NCBI RefSeq assembly: GCF_034119425.1
Contig: NZ_JAWUEL010000022.1
Coordinates: 1-36,454 of the forward strand
DNA length: 36,454 nt
Direction: 5' to 3'
Source: Actinotignum schaalii_C
GTDB taxonomy: Bacteria; Actinomycetota; Actinomycetes; Actinomycetales; Actinomycetaceae
Shown here: in pieces, positions 15,353 to 22,973 of the stretch
Layout: each line of letters begins with the position of its first letter
Numbering within the stretch: position 1 is the first letter of the stretch
The notes under the pieces: generated by a model
Told to the model about the DNA's origin: nothing
The model's input: only the letters and a program-made list of their open reading frames with translations
Databases searched by the model: none
Translations under genes and position numbers: made by a program

Positions 15353-15718
15353 TCACTGAAGATAGAAATACTGGGACAAGAAGTAGTTTGTGCCACCGTC
15401 AGGCTGTACGAAGTACTGAGCCATTTCGGCTTGCCACTTGGTGTTAATCTCCTCGTTCTCCATGCAGTTCATCGCTTGCCACACGTCATCGGCTTCGAAG
15501 TAGCCAAAAACGACGGCGGTTTCCGGATCGACGAAGAGTGAGTAGTTCCGCCACCCGGAACGTGACAAGGCATCGCGCATTTCTTCCCACACATGGCAGT
15601 GCGCTTGGAGGTATTCATCCAACTTGTCTTCGCGGACTCGTAAAACAAAGCCACATCTTGAATCAGACTTCTGCGTCGTGTCATTCAAAATCTGGTCAAC
15701 AGTCGGGGTGCTAACCAT
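15353..15718 (-). CDS. rhaM: L-rhamnose mutarotase
   Basis: A 121-residue RhaM/RhaU (DUF718) protein that interconverts alpha and beta anomers of L-rhamnose. Family features: CGFVLRVREDKLDEYLQAH followed by VWEEM, then WRNYSLFVDPE and a C-terminal W-Q-AEM block. The His of AHCHVWEEM and the aromatic residues fit the active site. AAGGAG precedes the ATG. It is the first gene of the rhamnose operon, about 50 bp downstream of the -10 box. The N-terminus is about 15 residues longer than the usual short form. Confidence 0.9.
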   Translation of the reverse strand: MVSTPTVDQILNDTTQKSDSRCGFVLRVREDKLDEYLQAHCHVWEEMRDALSRSGWRNYSLFVDPETAVVFGYFEADDVWQAMNCMENEEINTKWQAEMAQYFVQPDGGTNYFLSQYFYLQ

Positions 15719-15741
15719 AAGTCAACTCCTTCGTTGAAGGA

Positions 15742-15806
15742 TGAAAGGTTTCAATCCGTAATGAAATACTACGTTTGATACGTTTCAACGTCAAGTGGCA
15801 ACGTTG
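15742..15806. promoter_or_regulatory. LacI-type operators on the rha promoter
   Basis: Three candidate sites: TGAAAGGTTTCA (15742-15753); TTGATACGTTTCAA (15775-15788, one mismatch to the palindrome TTGAAACGTTTCAA); and the perfect CAACGTTG (15799-15806). Their centres are 34 and 21 bp apart, close to three and two helical turns, so all lie on one face of the DNA. This allows cooperative binding by the LacI protein encoded at 15904. Confidence 0.65.
15766..15794 (-). promoter_or_regulatory. rha operon promoter
   Basis: On the minus strand: TTGACG (15794-15789), a 17-bp spacer and TAGTAT (15771-15766). The operator TTGAAACGTATCAA occupies nearly the whole spacer, so repressor and RNA polymerase must exclude each other. 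Confidence 0.75.
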
Positions 15807-15903
15807 TTTGCTTCTGAGCAAACGCAGCTTGGTTGCTTATTCGCGCGGCTGCGCTACCCAAAGAAAGGGCGCAATAAGGGCGCAATAACGCCACTTTCGT
15901 ATA

Positions 15904-16914
15904 TTAATTGGCATGCTGGCGTGGGGGCGCCGTCGATTCTCGAATTACCAGCTCAGGAATAAAAGCAATGTCTTGAGCTTCGGCGGGTTGCTCCAGAAGA
16001 AGGCGAGCTGCGGTTTCTCCCAGTTGCTCCATGGGCTGACGAACGGTTGTCAGCGGAGTGATGAGTTCACGGGCAACGTCAATATCATCAAAGCCAATAA
16101 TGGACATATCGCGTGGGATAGAAAGATGATGCCGCCTGGCGGCACGCATTGCACCGATGGCAAGGGAGTCGTTGGCGCAAAAAACAGCGGTAACTTCCGG
16201 GTGGGAGGAAAGGAGCTTCGTCATGGCGCGTTCACCGCTTGCGGCATCAAAACGCTCGGCGCTGATTTCCACCAAGGTCAGTAGGTCATCGGATTTCATG
16301 ACCGTCTGGCGCACCCCTATTCTTCGCGCCTGCGCTTGCCGTACTTTAGCTGAACCGTTGATAAAGCCAATGCGGTGATGGCCGAGACTTCGAAGGTGCT
16401 CGATAGCTATTTGAGCACCTTTGGTATCGTCAACGGAAACAGCATTCATCCCGTCCTTGAGCGCGGGATGATCAAGTAGAACGAGGGGTATTCTCCGAAT
16501 TTCGAGAAGTTCGAGGCTTTTCTTGGCACCTGAGGACGGTGTCAGAATAATTCCACGTACTTCTTGGCCGAGTAGAAGGCGAAGTAAACCGGCCTCACGG
16601 TCGGGATCTCCCCCTGTTGAACCGATAACGGGAAAACATGATTCTTCCGCTAAACGGGCTTCGATTGCACTTGCGGCAGCGGCGAAAAAGGGGTTAGCGA
16701 CATCGAAAACGAGAACGCCAACTAATTTGGAATCAACTTTACGTAAGCGGCGTCCAGCTTCAGAGGGAATGAAACCGAGTTTTTCGATAGCTGCTTCGAC
16801 CTTTTTACGCGTGTGGTCGGAAACCCGTTCCGGATGATTGAGAACGTTGGAAGCAGTTCCTAATGACACCCCGGCTAATTGTGAGACCTCGCGGATACTG
16901 GGACGTCGAATCAC
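15904..16914 (-). CDS. LacI-family regulator of the rha operon
   Basis: A 336-residue regulator. The N-terminal helix-turn-helix and hinge read RPSIREVSQLAGVSLGTASN and RVSDHTRKKVEAAIEKLGF. A periplasmic-binding-protein-like sensor domain follows (about 62-330) with GVLVFDVANPFF, VSVDDTKGAQ and SIIGFDDIDVARELITPLTT. A GTG start at 16914 is chosen because GGAGGAG lies just upstream; the frame stays open further but without family similarity. It is upstream of the rhamnose operon on the same strand, and its probable operators overlap that promoter. The effector is presumably rhamnose, rhamnulose or a phosphate. Between it and rhaM the word GGGCGCAATAA occurs twice in tandem near 15867. Confidence 0.92.
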   Translation of the reverse strand: MIRRPSIREVSQLAGVSLGTASNVLNHPERVSDHTRKKVEAAIEKLGFIPSEAGRRLRKVDSKLVGVLVFDVANPFFAAAASAIEARLAEESCFPVIGSTGGDPDREAGLLRLLLGQEVRGIILTPSSGAKKSLELLEIRRIPLVLLDHPALKDGMNAVSVDDTKGAQIAIEHLRSLGHHRIGFINGSAKVRQAQARRIGVRQTVMKSDDLLTLVEISAERFDAASGERAMTKLLSSHPEVTAVFCANDSLAIGAMRAARRHHLSIPRDMSIIGFDDIDVARELITPLTTVRQPMEQLGETAARLLLEQPAEAQDIAFIPELVIRESTAPPRQHAN

Positions 16915-17082
16915 GTCTCCTCCTCGGAATTGGAACGGTAATATTAGCCATCCTAGGCGAGTTTCTTTATGGGCGGCGCCTTCCACATCACCACTAAACA
17001 CTTACACGAAAAAGACCTCGCCGCGAAACGAGACCATACGGTCCGGAACCAATTAATTCGGAGCCTGCCACGACGTGCGTGA

Positions 17083-17109
17083 TTTTTAGGCAACCATTTC
17101 GCCTAAAAA
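17083..17109. promoter_or_regulatory. Perfect 9-bp inverted repeat between divergent genes
   Basis: TTTTTAGGC (17083-17091) and GCCTAAAAA (17101-17109) around a 9-nt centre. It lies upstream of both lacI (minus) and the anchored protein (plus), so it cannot terminate either. It ends 20 bp before the -10 of the plus-strand gene and is best seen as an operator. Confidence 0.5.
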
Positions 17110-17128
17110 ACGTGTCTTAGCCACCGGG

Positions 17129-17140
17129 TAAACTGATGGC
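17129..17140 (+). promoter_or_regulatory. -10 box of a probable leaderless transcript
   Basis: TAAACT (17129-17134) ends 7 bases before the A of the ATG at 17141, and no ribosome binding site is present. This spacing places the transcription start at the start codon, as in the leaderless mRNAs common in Actinobacteria. Confidence 0.5.
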
Positions 17141-18361
17141 ATGAGCGACAATGGAGCCCAAACTCAGCAAGAACCGCGCGGCCGCGCCACCCGCACGTCC
17201 CTGATAGCGGCACTGTTGGTGCTTACACTTGGCGTGGCAGGCGGGCTCTGGTGGTGGTTCAATGGGAGAACCTCCTCAATTCCAGCGGCCGGCCCCTCAG
17301 CTAGCGCAACGGCATCGACTGAGGCGGGCGGAGCGGCAGGTGCGTCGTCGTCGCCCATTACCGCGGCGGAATCTAGCCCCGCACCGGTGCCCGGCCCCAC
17401 GGATAAAGAAATGCGCAACGGAACCTATATTCTTCCGGATGTGTGTTACACCAAACGTAACCCGCCCGCGCCCGTAACCGTGGCGCACGGGAAAATCCTT
17501 CCAGACCGTCAAACAGGGATGCAGCCGGGCACCATTTACCTCACCGAACCGCTGGTGCTTGGAGGCGTGGAATATCGCGCGGTTGCGATGTCCTGCGGGG
17601 TGGGGGACCCGGCCATCGGTGCCATCGGGATTTACGATGCGAACCTCAGGCTCGTTTCCGCCATTGGCAACCATCAGTGGGGTGCGAAAAACAGCGTCCG
17701 CGGCACCCACATCGCCCAAGATTATGACGGCCTGTGGTCCTTCAGCGTGCATTCCATGGAATTTGAGGCCGGCCAGGCGCGGATTACGTACACGTCCTAT
17801 ACGCCCGTCGGTGGCGTGACGCGAGCCATGGAACGCGCGTATCCGCCGCATACCACCACCGTGAATTTCGTGTGGAACGGCAGTCAGTTCGTGCAAACGG
17901 GCGAGGTGTCTTTCCAGTTTGAGGACGGGCATTCCGTCACCGCACCCACCGAAGAACGCGCGCAGGCGGACCGTCAAACCCTTGCCGCGGCGGGATCGGA
18001 ATGGGAAAATCTGCTCCCCGAACTCGCCAGCGATCCACGCCTCGCGGATGAAGAAGAGCGCACCTCCTCCGCCGCCGCACACCCCGTTTTCCGCGGATGC
18101 AACGCTCGCGAACCCCTGAGCACTGCAGTCAGCGGCGGGCATGTGAAAGATACCGGCGGGTACGTGAGAGAAACTGATCGCTTTGATGCAAAGGTGCCCG
18201 GCGAAGGCGATATCAAACCGCGCCCCACCGATATTCTCTGCGTCTTTTCCGTGGACAACCCGGCAGTTGAGAACGGTCTAGCGGACTATACCTACTACCT
18301 TGTGTACGACGGCGCCACCTCCGGCACCCCGCCTCTCATCAACGTAGGGATACGCCCCTAG
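17141..18361 (+). CDS. Membrane-anchored extracytoplasmic protein, unknown function
   Basis: A 406-residue protein I do not recognise. A short cytoplasmic tail is followed by one transmembrane helix (about 18-40, ending GGLWWWFNG) without a lipobox or clear signal-peptidase site. A Ser/Ala/Pro-rich linker (about 44-86) comes next, then a soluble domain with four well-spaced cysteines (in PDVCYTK, VAMSCGVGD, FRGCNARE and DILCVFS) that could form disulfides outside the cell. The design resembles cell-surface proteins tethered through the wall. It is transcribed away from lacI, and its stop is 6 bp from the convergent gene at 18368. No domain can be assigned. Confidence 0.75.
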   Translation: MSDNGAQTQQEPRGRATRTSLIAALLVLTLGVAGGLWWWFNGRTSSIPAAGPSASATASTEAGGAAGASSSPITAAESSPAPVPGPTDKEMRNGTYILPDVCYTKRNPPAPVTVAHGKILPDRQTGMQPGTIYLTEPLVLGGVEYRAVAMSCGVGDPAIGAIGIYDANLRLVSAIGNHQWGAKNSVRGTHIAQDYDGLWSFSVHSMEFEAGQARITYTSYTPVGGVTRAMERAYPPHTTTVNFVWNGSQFVQTGEVSFQFEDGHSVTAPTEERAQADRQTLAAAGSEWENLLPELASDPRLADEEERTSSAAAHPVFRGCNAREPLSTAVSGGHVKDTGGYVRETDRFDAKVPGEGDIKPRPTDILCVFSVDNPAVENGLADYTYYLVYDGATSGTPPLINVGIRP

Positions 18362-18367
18362 CAGCGC

Positions 18368-19030
18368 TTAGCTCCGGTCCGCCAAAATATCCACCGGCCA
18401 ATCGGATAGCTCCAAGCGTTGCCCGAAAGCCACCCCACCCGGCTCCAGCAGCGGCGCATGCTCGGCAGCCAGCTCCACCGGATCAAAACCAATCGCATCA
18501 ATAAAAGCAGCCACTCGGGAACGTGCGGCACCGTCATCCCCGGCCACAGCCACCGTACGGCGCGCCGGAGCTCCGTGCGGGCGAGCCTCCGCGGCCAACT
18601 CCGTATACCCGGCATGATTAAGACTCTTGACGATAGCCAGCTCCGGATAGCGTGCTTGCAGCGCGGCGGTGGTGTGCCGGGCAGGTGCAGCGCTGGTATT
18701 CGAAATGCCATTGGCCGCGGCCCCGTCGGTCGCCTCCCAGGCATTCGTGGCATCAACAACAACGCCACGAACCCCGCTCAAATCAATCGAAGCGAGCGCA
18801 GGCTGCGGGAGCGCCAAAATCAAAATATCCGCCGTGCGGGTCAGCTCCTCGAAAGGAACCAGGCGAGCGGTCGGTAGCAAGGTAGGCAAAGTGAGATCGT
18901 AGAGCGGATTACCCGGACGCACACTCACCGCCAGCGGAAAACCCGCCTCCGCAGCCAAGCGCCCGATAACGGTGCCAAGCTTACCCGCCCCCAGCAGGCC
19001 GATCAGATCTTTATCCGCAGTGGTGTTCAT
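18368..19030 (-). CDS. F420-reductase-like NAD(P)-binding protein
   Basis: A 220-residue Rossmann-fold protein with the dinucleotide-binding loop IGLLGAGKLGTVIGRLA near the N-terminus. The layout is that of NADPH-dependent F420 reductase-like proteins (F420_oxidored domain): LILALPQPAL, VVVDATNAWE, and the K-x-N-H motif in IVKSLNHAGYTEL. Many such actinobacterial proteins do not actually use F420, so the reaction is uncertain. The ATG has only a weak ribosome binding site. Convergent with the preceding anchored protein. Confidence 0.75.
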   Translation of the reverse strand: MNTTADKDLIGLLGAGKLGTVIGRLAAEAGFPLAVSVRPGNPLYDLTLPTLLPTARLVPFEELTRTADILILALPQPALASIDLSGVRGVVVDATNAWEATDGAAANGISNTSAAPARHTTAALQARYPELAIVKSLNHAGYTELAAEARPHGAPARRTVAVAGDDGAARSRVAAFIDAIGFDPVELAAEHAPLLEPGGVAFGQRLELSDWPVDILADRS

Positions 19031-19134
19031 AAAGAAAGAACGGAAAGCGAACGGTGAAGTATTCCCAGGGCCACTGGCTGTGACACCACCACACCGCGGG
19101 CCCTGCCGCCAAAATAAAACACATTATATCCAAG

Positions 19135-19153
19135 TGAGTGTAGCCTGACCTTC
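19135..19153. promoter_or_regulatory. Possible DtxR/IdeR-type metalloregulator box
   Basis: The 19-mer has the centre TAGCCT followed by GACCT and matches the DtxR consensus (TTAGGTTAGCCTAACCTAA) at about 12 of 19 positions, better in the right half. It overlaps the expected start downstream of a TTATAT -10-like word (19124-19129), ahead of a VIT/CCC1 metal transporter. The context fits; the match is only moderate. Confidence 0.35.
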
Positions 19154-19181
19154 CTATCTTTTCCGTGATTTCCGCATAAGA

Positions 19182-19886
19182 ATGGGCTTAGAAGTACCAC
19201 CAATGGAGGTTTTAGTTGTGGAGAAGTGTGCAATTGAAGCATGTGAATTCAAGCATGGGGACACGGGTCTCTTAGAAATGTCCGATACCACGGCGGGTAT
19301 CCCCGGCGTGTTGGGTATCGAAGCGATGAACCGGCTGCGGGCCGGGGGGCTCGGCGCGAACGATGGCATTGTTTCCGTGGCTGCGGTAGTGATAGCCATG
19401 GGTGGCGCGCGGGCCTCAAGTACCGCGATTCTGCTGGCCGGGCTCGCCGCACTCATCGGCGGTGCAGTATCCATGGCGCTCGGTGAATACATTTCCGTTT
19501 CCTCCCAGCGCGATGCGGAACTGGACGCGCTGCGGCGCCGGGCGGGTGTAGTGCGCTGTGCGGATGTAGCATGCCGGAGCGCCGGGGCGGGCGGACCCGC
19601 CACAGAACATGACATTGTCTCTCCCTTCGGAGCGGCCTTCTCGTCCTTCTTCTCTTTCCTCGCTGGCGGTGCAGTGCCCTTCGCCGCCAGCCTGCTCGCC
19701 CCGCTCGGTGCCATTGCCCCAATCTGCTTCGTGGTCACCGTCGCCGCACTTGCGCTCACCGGCTGGATCGCCGCGTGGATCGGTCAAGTCCCGCCGCTGC
19801 GCCCCACCCTCCGCACCGCCGCGGGCGGTACCCTCGGCCTCGCCCTCACCTTCGGCATCGGAGCACTTTTCGGCCAAGTAGTGTAG
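19182..19886 (+). CDS. VIT1/CCC1-family Fe/Mn transporter
   Basis: A 234-residue membrane protein of the vacuolar iron transporter family, which moves Fe2+ or Mn2+ across the membrane. Helix 1 carries the signature LGANDGIVSVAAVV, helix 2 has GGAVSMALGEYISVSSQRDAE with the conserved Glu, and the C-terminal half has FGAAFSSFFSFLAGGAVPF. Four to five helices are visible. The cytosolic segment between helices 2 and 3 is short. The start is uncertain: ATGs at 19182, 19203 and 19275 all lack a good ribosome binding site, and the first 50 residues are not typical of the family. A possible DtxR-type box lies upstream. Confidence 0.85.
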   Translation: MGLEVPPMEVLVVEKCAIEACEFKHGDTGLLEMSDTTAGIPGVLGIEAMNRLRAGGLGANDGIVSVAAVVIAMGGARASSTAILLAGLAALIGGAVSMALGEYISVSSQRDAELDALRRRAGVVRCADVACRSAGAGGPATEHDIVSPFGAAFSSFFSFLAGGAVPFAASLLAPLGAIAPICFVVTVAALALTGWIAAWIGQVPPLRPTLRTAAGGTLGLALTFGIGALFGQVV

Positions 19887-19986
19887 TATTCAATCAGGCG
19901 TGGCGCTGGCTCGTTCTGTGGCTAAGCTCAGACTGGAAGTTTGGCCCGGCCCGTCGGATCTCACCCGGCCCTCGAAAGGACCTGAT

Positions 19987-21030
19987 ATGACCTACACCTT
20001 CGGAATCGATACTTTTGGCGACGTCACTGCCGATGCCTCCGGTACCAAGCTCAGCCACGCGCAGGTGGTGCGCAATGTGGTGGCCGAAGCGGTGCGTGCC
20101 GAAGAGGTCGGCATCGACATTTTCAATATCGGTGAACACCATCGCGACGATTACGCAATCCCCGCCCCCGATGTAGTCCTCGCCGCGATTGCCGCGCGCA
20201 CCCAGCACATCCGCCTCTCCTCCGCCGTGACCGTCCTCAGCTCTGACGACCCGGTCCGGGTGGTCGAACGCTTCGCCACCGTGGATGCTCTTGCTAACGG
20301 TCGCGCCGAACTCATGGTGGGCCGCGGCTCCTTCACCGAATCTTTCCCGCTGTACGGATACAACCTGGCCGATTACGAGGATCTCTTCAACGAAAAGCTC
20401 TCCCTACTCACCGAACTCCTCGCGCGCAACGGCCAGCCCGTCACCTGGAAGGGCGGGCCCCACACCCAAGCGCTGAGCGCCGTAACCCTCTACCCGCCAC
20501 TCGAACACGGTCCGCTGCCCACCTGGGTGGCCGTGGGCGGCAGCCCGGAATCGGTGGTGCGCGCCGCCCATTACAAGCTGCCGCTCATGCTCGCCATTAT
20601 TGGTGGCCCCACCGCACGTTTTGTTCCGTTCACGGACCTGTACCGGCGCGCCTGGGAGCAGTTCGGGAACGACGGCGCAGCTGAGGTCGGCTACCACTCA
20701 TACGGCTACGTTGCTCGCACCGATGAGGAAGCCGTGGCTGACTTCTTCGACTACTACGTGGAAACGAATTCCCGGATCGGGCGGGAGCGCGGCTGGCGCC
20801 CGCCCTCCCGCGAAGCTTTCCTCTACGAAGTGAAAAATGGGGCGCTTGCGGTTGGTTCCCCGGAAACGGTGGCGCGTAAAATCGCCACCGGGATGCGCGA
20901 ACTGGGCGCTACCCGCTATGACCTCAAGGTTTCTTATGGTTCGCAGCCCCACGAGCAAAATCTTTCCTCCATCGAGCTTTTCGGCACCGAAGTCATTCCG
21001 CGGGTCAAGGAGCTGCTGGCCGGCGAATAA
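19987..21030 (+). CDS. Luciferase-like (LLM class) flavin-dependent oxidoreductase
   Basis: A 347-residue TIM-barrel protein of the bacterial luciferase-like monooxygenase family, which uses FMN or F420. Typical blocks: EEVGIDIFNIGEHH near residue 40, AAIAARTQHIRLSSAVTVLS, DPVRVVERFATVDALANGRA and VGRGSFTESFPLYGY. The C-terminal region GSPETVARKI is also characteristic. AAAGGA precedes the ATG at 19987; the open frame upstream has no similarity. The substrate is unknown. A strong hairpin follows the stop codon. Confidence 0.88.
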   Translation: MTYTFGIDTFGDVTADASGTKLSHAQVVRNVVAEAVRAEEVGIDIFNIGEHHRDDYAIPAPDVVLAAIAARTQHIRLSSAVTVLSSDDPVRVVERFATVDALANGRAELMVGRGSFTESFPLYGYNLADYEDLFNEKLSLLTELLARNGQPVTWKGGPHTQALSAVTLYPPLEHGPLPTWVAVGGSPESVVRAAHYKLPLMLAIIGGPTARFVPFTDLYRRAWEQFGNDGAAEVGYHSYGYVARTDEEAVADFFDYYVETNSRIGRERGWRPPSREAFLYEVKNGALAVGSPETVARKIATGMRELGATRYDLKVSYGSQPHEQNLSSIELFGTEVIPRVKELLAGE

Positions 21031-21033
21031 AAC

Positions 21034-21069
21034 AGCGCGGCCCGGGCTGATATATGCCCGAGCCGCGCT
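21034..21069. terminator. Hairpin between convergent genes
   Basis: AGCGCGGC (21034-21041) pairs with GCCGCGCT (21062-21069), and the stem continues inward with CGGGC/GCCCG. A TTTTT run follows at about 21083-21087, before the end of the minus-strand gene at 21120, so the region probably serves both strands. Confidence 0.65.
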
Positions 21070-21119
21070 CGCTAGTGCTGCCCTATTTTTCGCGAAAGGG
21101 CGAGCCCGCTGAGATAGCT

Positions 21120-22067
21120 CTACTTCTCCACAATATCCTCGACGATGTCCTTGGCCTGGTCAGCCGCGTGCTGCGCTGCTTCCTTGGCCTTATCGGTTAC
21201 ATCCTCGGCCGCATCCTTGGCTTCGTGCGCGCCTTCCTTGACGGCATCTTCAGCCCGGGAGCCAGCACGCTTGGCTTTATCAGCCACGTCGCCGGCTGCG
21301 CTTGCGGCGTCGTTCACAACGTCTTCCGCAGTTTCCGCAACCTCCTCAGCACCGGCCTTCACGGAAGCTTCCGCATCTTCCGCGGGAGCTTTCACGCCAT
21401 CCACATCCTCCCAGTAGGCTTCCGCCCAGGGATCCTCCGTGGGCTGGGAGCGCTTCCACAGGTAGTAGACCGCAACCCCAAGGCCGCCAACCAGAGCGAT
21501 CGTGCCGAAAACTCGGCCCTTCCCGCGGGACTTCTTCACCGGTTCGGGAGTCTGAATCTCACGCGAGGCCACCCGCGCGATCTTCTGACCGCGTTCGGCC
21601 ACCGTACCCTCCCCCTTGGCCGCCTCGGCGGCTGCGTGCAGGGCACGCTGGGCGCGCGGGAGGTAATCATTGCGCACGTTCTCCACGAACTCCGAAGCGT
21701 TATCGCGGGCCTGCTCCACGTAGGGCTTGGCCTTCTCGGCAAGATCGTTGCCCACAGCCTTCGCCTGTTCCACGTACGGCTTCGCCTTTTCGGCCAGCTC
21801 CTGGGCGCGTGGTGCCGCCCATTCGTAACCTTGATTGGCGTAATCGCTCAGGCGTTCGCCGGCCAGCTTCGCGTAATCCTGGAAATCGGACGCGGCGCTC
21901 TTTGCCTTGTGCTCCCACTTCTTCTGATTCCGCTTCCCCTTGAGCTGGGCTTTCTTTGCGGTGCGTTCGGCCTGGCTGCGCAGGTCATCGATTTTCGCCA
22001 TAATGGCGTCAACCTCCCGCTGCGCTTTCTTGGCCCGCTTGTCCGCGCGGCTTCGTCCACAAGCCAT
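21120..22067 (-). CDS. Coiled-coil/LEA-like protein with one transmembrane helix
   Basis: A 315-residue protein, very rich in Ala, Lys, Glu and Asp. The N-terminal half (1-175) is charged helix and includes a duplicated block LAEKAKPYVEQA at 91-102 and 109-120 (18-residue period). One transmembrane helix follows at about 185-203 (GRVFGTIALVGGLGVAVYYL), then an acidic motif DPWAEAYWED. The C-terminal third (about 225-315) is built from imperfect 11-residue-like repeats such as EDVTDKAKEAAQ, as in LEA and YtxH-type stress proteins. TAGGAGG lies upstream of the ATG. It is divergent from ppiA. A role in envelope or desiccation/osmotic protection is only a guess. Confidence 0.75.
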   Translation of the reverse strand: MACGRSRADKRAKKAQREVDAIMAKIDDLRSQAERTAKKAQLKGKRNQKKWEHKAKSAASDFQDYAKLAGERLSDYANQGYEWAAPRAQELAEKAKPYVEQAKAVGNDLAEKAKPYVEQARDNASEFVENVRNDYLPRAQRALHAAAEAAKGEGTVAERGQKIARVASREIQTPEPVKKSRGKGRVFGTIALVGGLGVAVYYLWKRSQPTEDPWAEAYWEDVDGVKAPAEDAEASVKAGAEEVAETAEDVVNDAASAAGDVADKAKRAGSRAEDAVKEGAHEAKDAAEDVTDKAKEAAQHAADQAKDIVEDIVEK

Positions 22068-22211
22068 CGTTGACCTCCTACCGTTGAACCACAGAATTCT
22101 CCTGCGATTGAGTACCCCTCTATTGTTTCACTTTTCGCCCCCCATTTGTCACGTGAATCACGTTTGCTTTTCGCGTGGCATAAAACCATGAGGTGTGCGA
22201 GACTTGAGCGC

Positions 22212-22733
22212 ATGGAAGCAATTTTTCACACAAGCGAAGGCGATATTCGCGTCGAACTCTTCCCGAACGAAGCGCCCGAAACGGTCGCTAATTTCACCGG
22301 ACTAGCTCGCGGTGAACGCGAATGGACCAATCCCGCCACCGGTCAGGCTTCGACCGATCCGCTGTACAACGGAACGATCTTCCACCGCGTGATCTCCGGT
22401 TTCATGATTCAGGGCGGGGATCCGCTCGGTAACGGCACCGGTGGTCCCGGTTATACGTTCGACGACGAAATCGCTCCCGGCCTCAACTTTGACGCCCCCT
22501 ACGTGCTGGCCATGGCCAATGCCGGAACCCGCTTCGGCAAGGGCACCAACGGTTCGCAGTTCTTCATCACCGTGGCCCCCACCCCGTGGCTGCTCGGCAA
22601 GCACACCATCTTCGGGAAGGTTGCCGATGAGGAATCCGTCAAGGTTGTGGATAAGATCGCCGCGGTGCCCACCGGCGGGAATGATCGCCCGCTCAATGAC
22701 GTGGTGATTTCCTCCGTCGAGGTTATCGACTAA
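22212..22733 (+). CDS. ppiA: Cyclophilin-type peptidyl-prolyl isomerase
   Basis: A 173-residue cytoplasmic cyclophilin that catalyses cis-trans isomerisation of Xaa-Pro bonds. The active-site block IFHRVISGFMIQGGDP contains the catalytic Arg and the FxxQGG motif; NGSQFFITVAPTPWLLGKHT supplies the rest of the pocket. The start MEAIFHTSEGDI fits the family; the frame is open upstream to an ATG at 22146 but without similarity. The ribosome binding site is weak. In Actinobacteria ppiA lies in the dnaA-gyrase-pknB region next to rhomboid and crgA, as here. A good terminator follows. Confidence 0.95.
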   Translation: MEAIFHTSEGDIRVELFPNEAPETVANFTGLARGEREWTNPATGQASTDPLYNGTIFHRVISGFMIQGGDPLGNGTGGPGYTFDDEIAPGLNFDAPYVLAMANAGTRFGKGTNGSQFFITVAPTPWLLGKHTIFGKVADEESVKVVDKIAAVPTGGNDRPLNDVVISSVEVID

Positions 22734-22798
22734 GCACCTGGCTGCGCGAGCGATCAAGCGCGAAGCAAGCTTTTCGGCATAACTGCATAACTCTGCAA

Positions 22799-22830
22799 GC
22801 GGGGTGGTACTCAGGTACCGCCCCGCTTTT
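22799..22830 (+). terminator. Intrinsic terminator of ppiA
   Basis: GCGGGGTGGTAC (22799-22810) pairs with GTACCGCCCCGC (22815-22826), 11 of 12, with a 4-nt loop and TTTT directly after. Confidence 0.9.
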
Positions 22831-22846
22831 GTGTGCTCTGCCGGCC

Positions 22847-22959
22847 GCGCTTAGGTGCACTCGCGGCTCGGCGTGCGGGAACACTACTCAACACTCATCC
22901 CAACACTCAACTCAACACTCACATACATGAGTGTTGAGTTGAGTGTTAAGTTGAGAGCT
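22847..22959. repeat. 113-bp direct repeat, upstream copy
   Basis: Identical at every base to 24476-24588 (offset 1629). It begins with GCGCTTAG, which in the other copy is the last codons and stop of the AlbA/HATPase gene, and ends 15 bp before the ATG of that gene. The repeat thus carries the fossil 3' end of a second gene copy plus the operator-like array. Confidence 0.97.
22886..22951. promoter_or_regulatory. Four-site operator array with 20-bp perfect hairpin
   Basis: The 12-mer ACTCAACACTCA occurs at 22886-22897 and 22910-22921. Its complement TGAGTGTTGAGT is at 22928-22939, and a one-mismatch version TGAGTGTTAAGT at 22940-22951, giving two sites in each orientation. The inner sites form a perfect 20-bp inverted repeat (22902-22921 and 22928-22947) with loop CATACA. 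The array overlaps the promoter of the following gene. Confidence 0.85.
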
Positions 22960-22967
22960 CGTAGGAT
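22939..22967 (+). promoter_or_regulatory. Promoter of the AlbA/HATPase gene (leaderless)
   Basis: TTGAGT (22939-22944), a 17-bp spacer and TAGGAT (22962-22967). The -10 ends 7 bases before the A of the ATG at 22974, which suggests a leaderless mRNA. The -35 lies inside the operator array. In the downstream repeat copy the -35 is present but the -10 is not. Confidence 0.6.
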
Positions 22968-22973
22968 GGCGCT

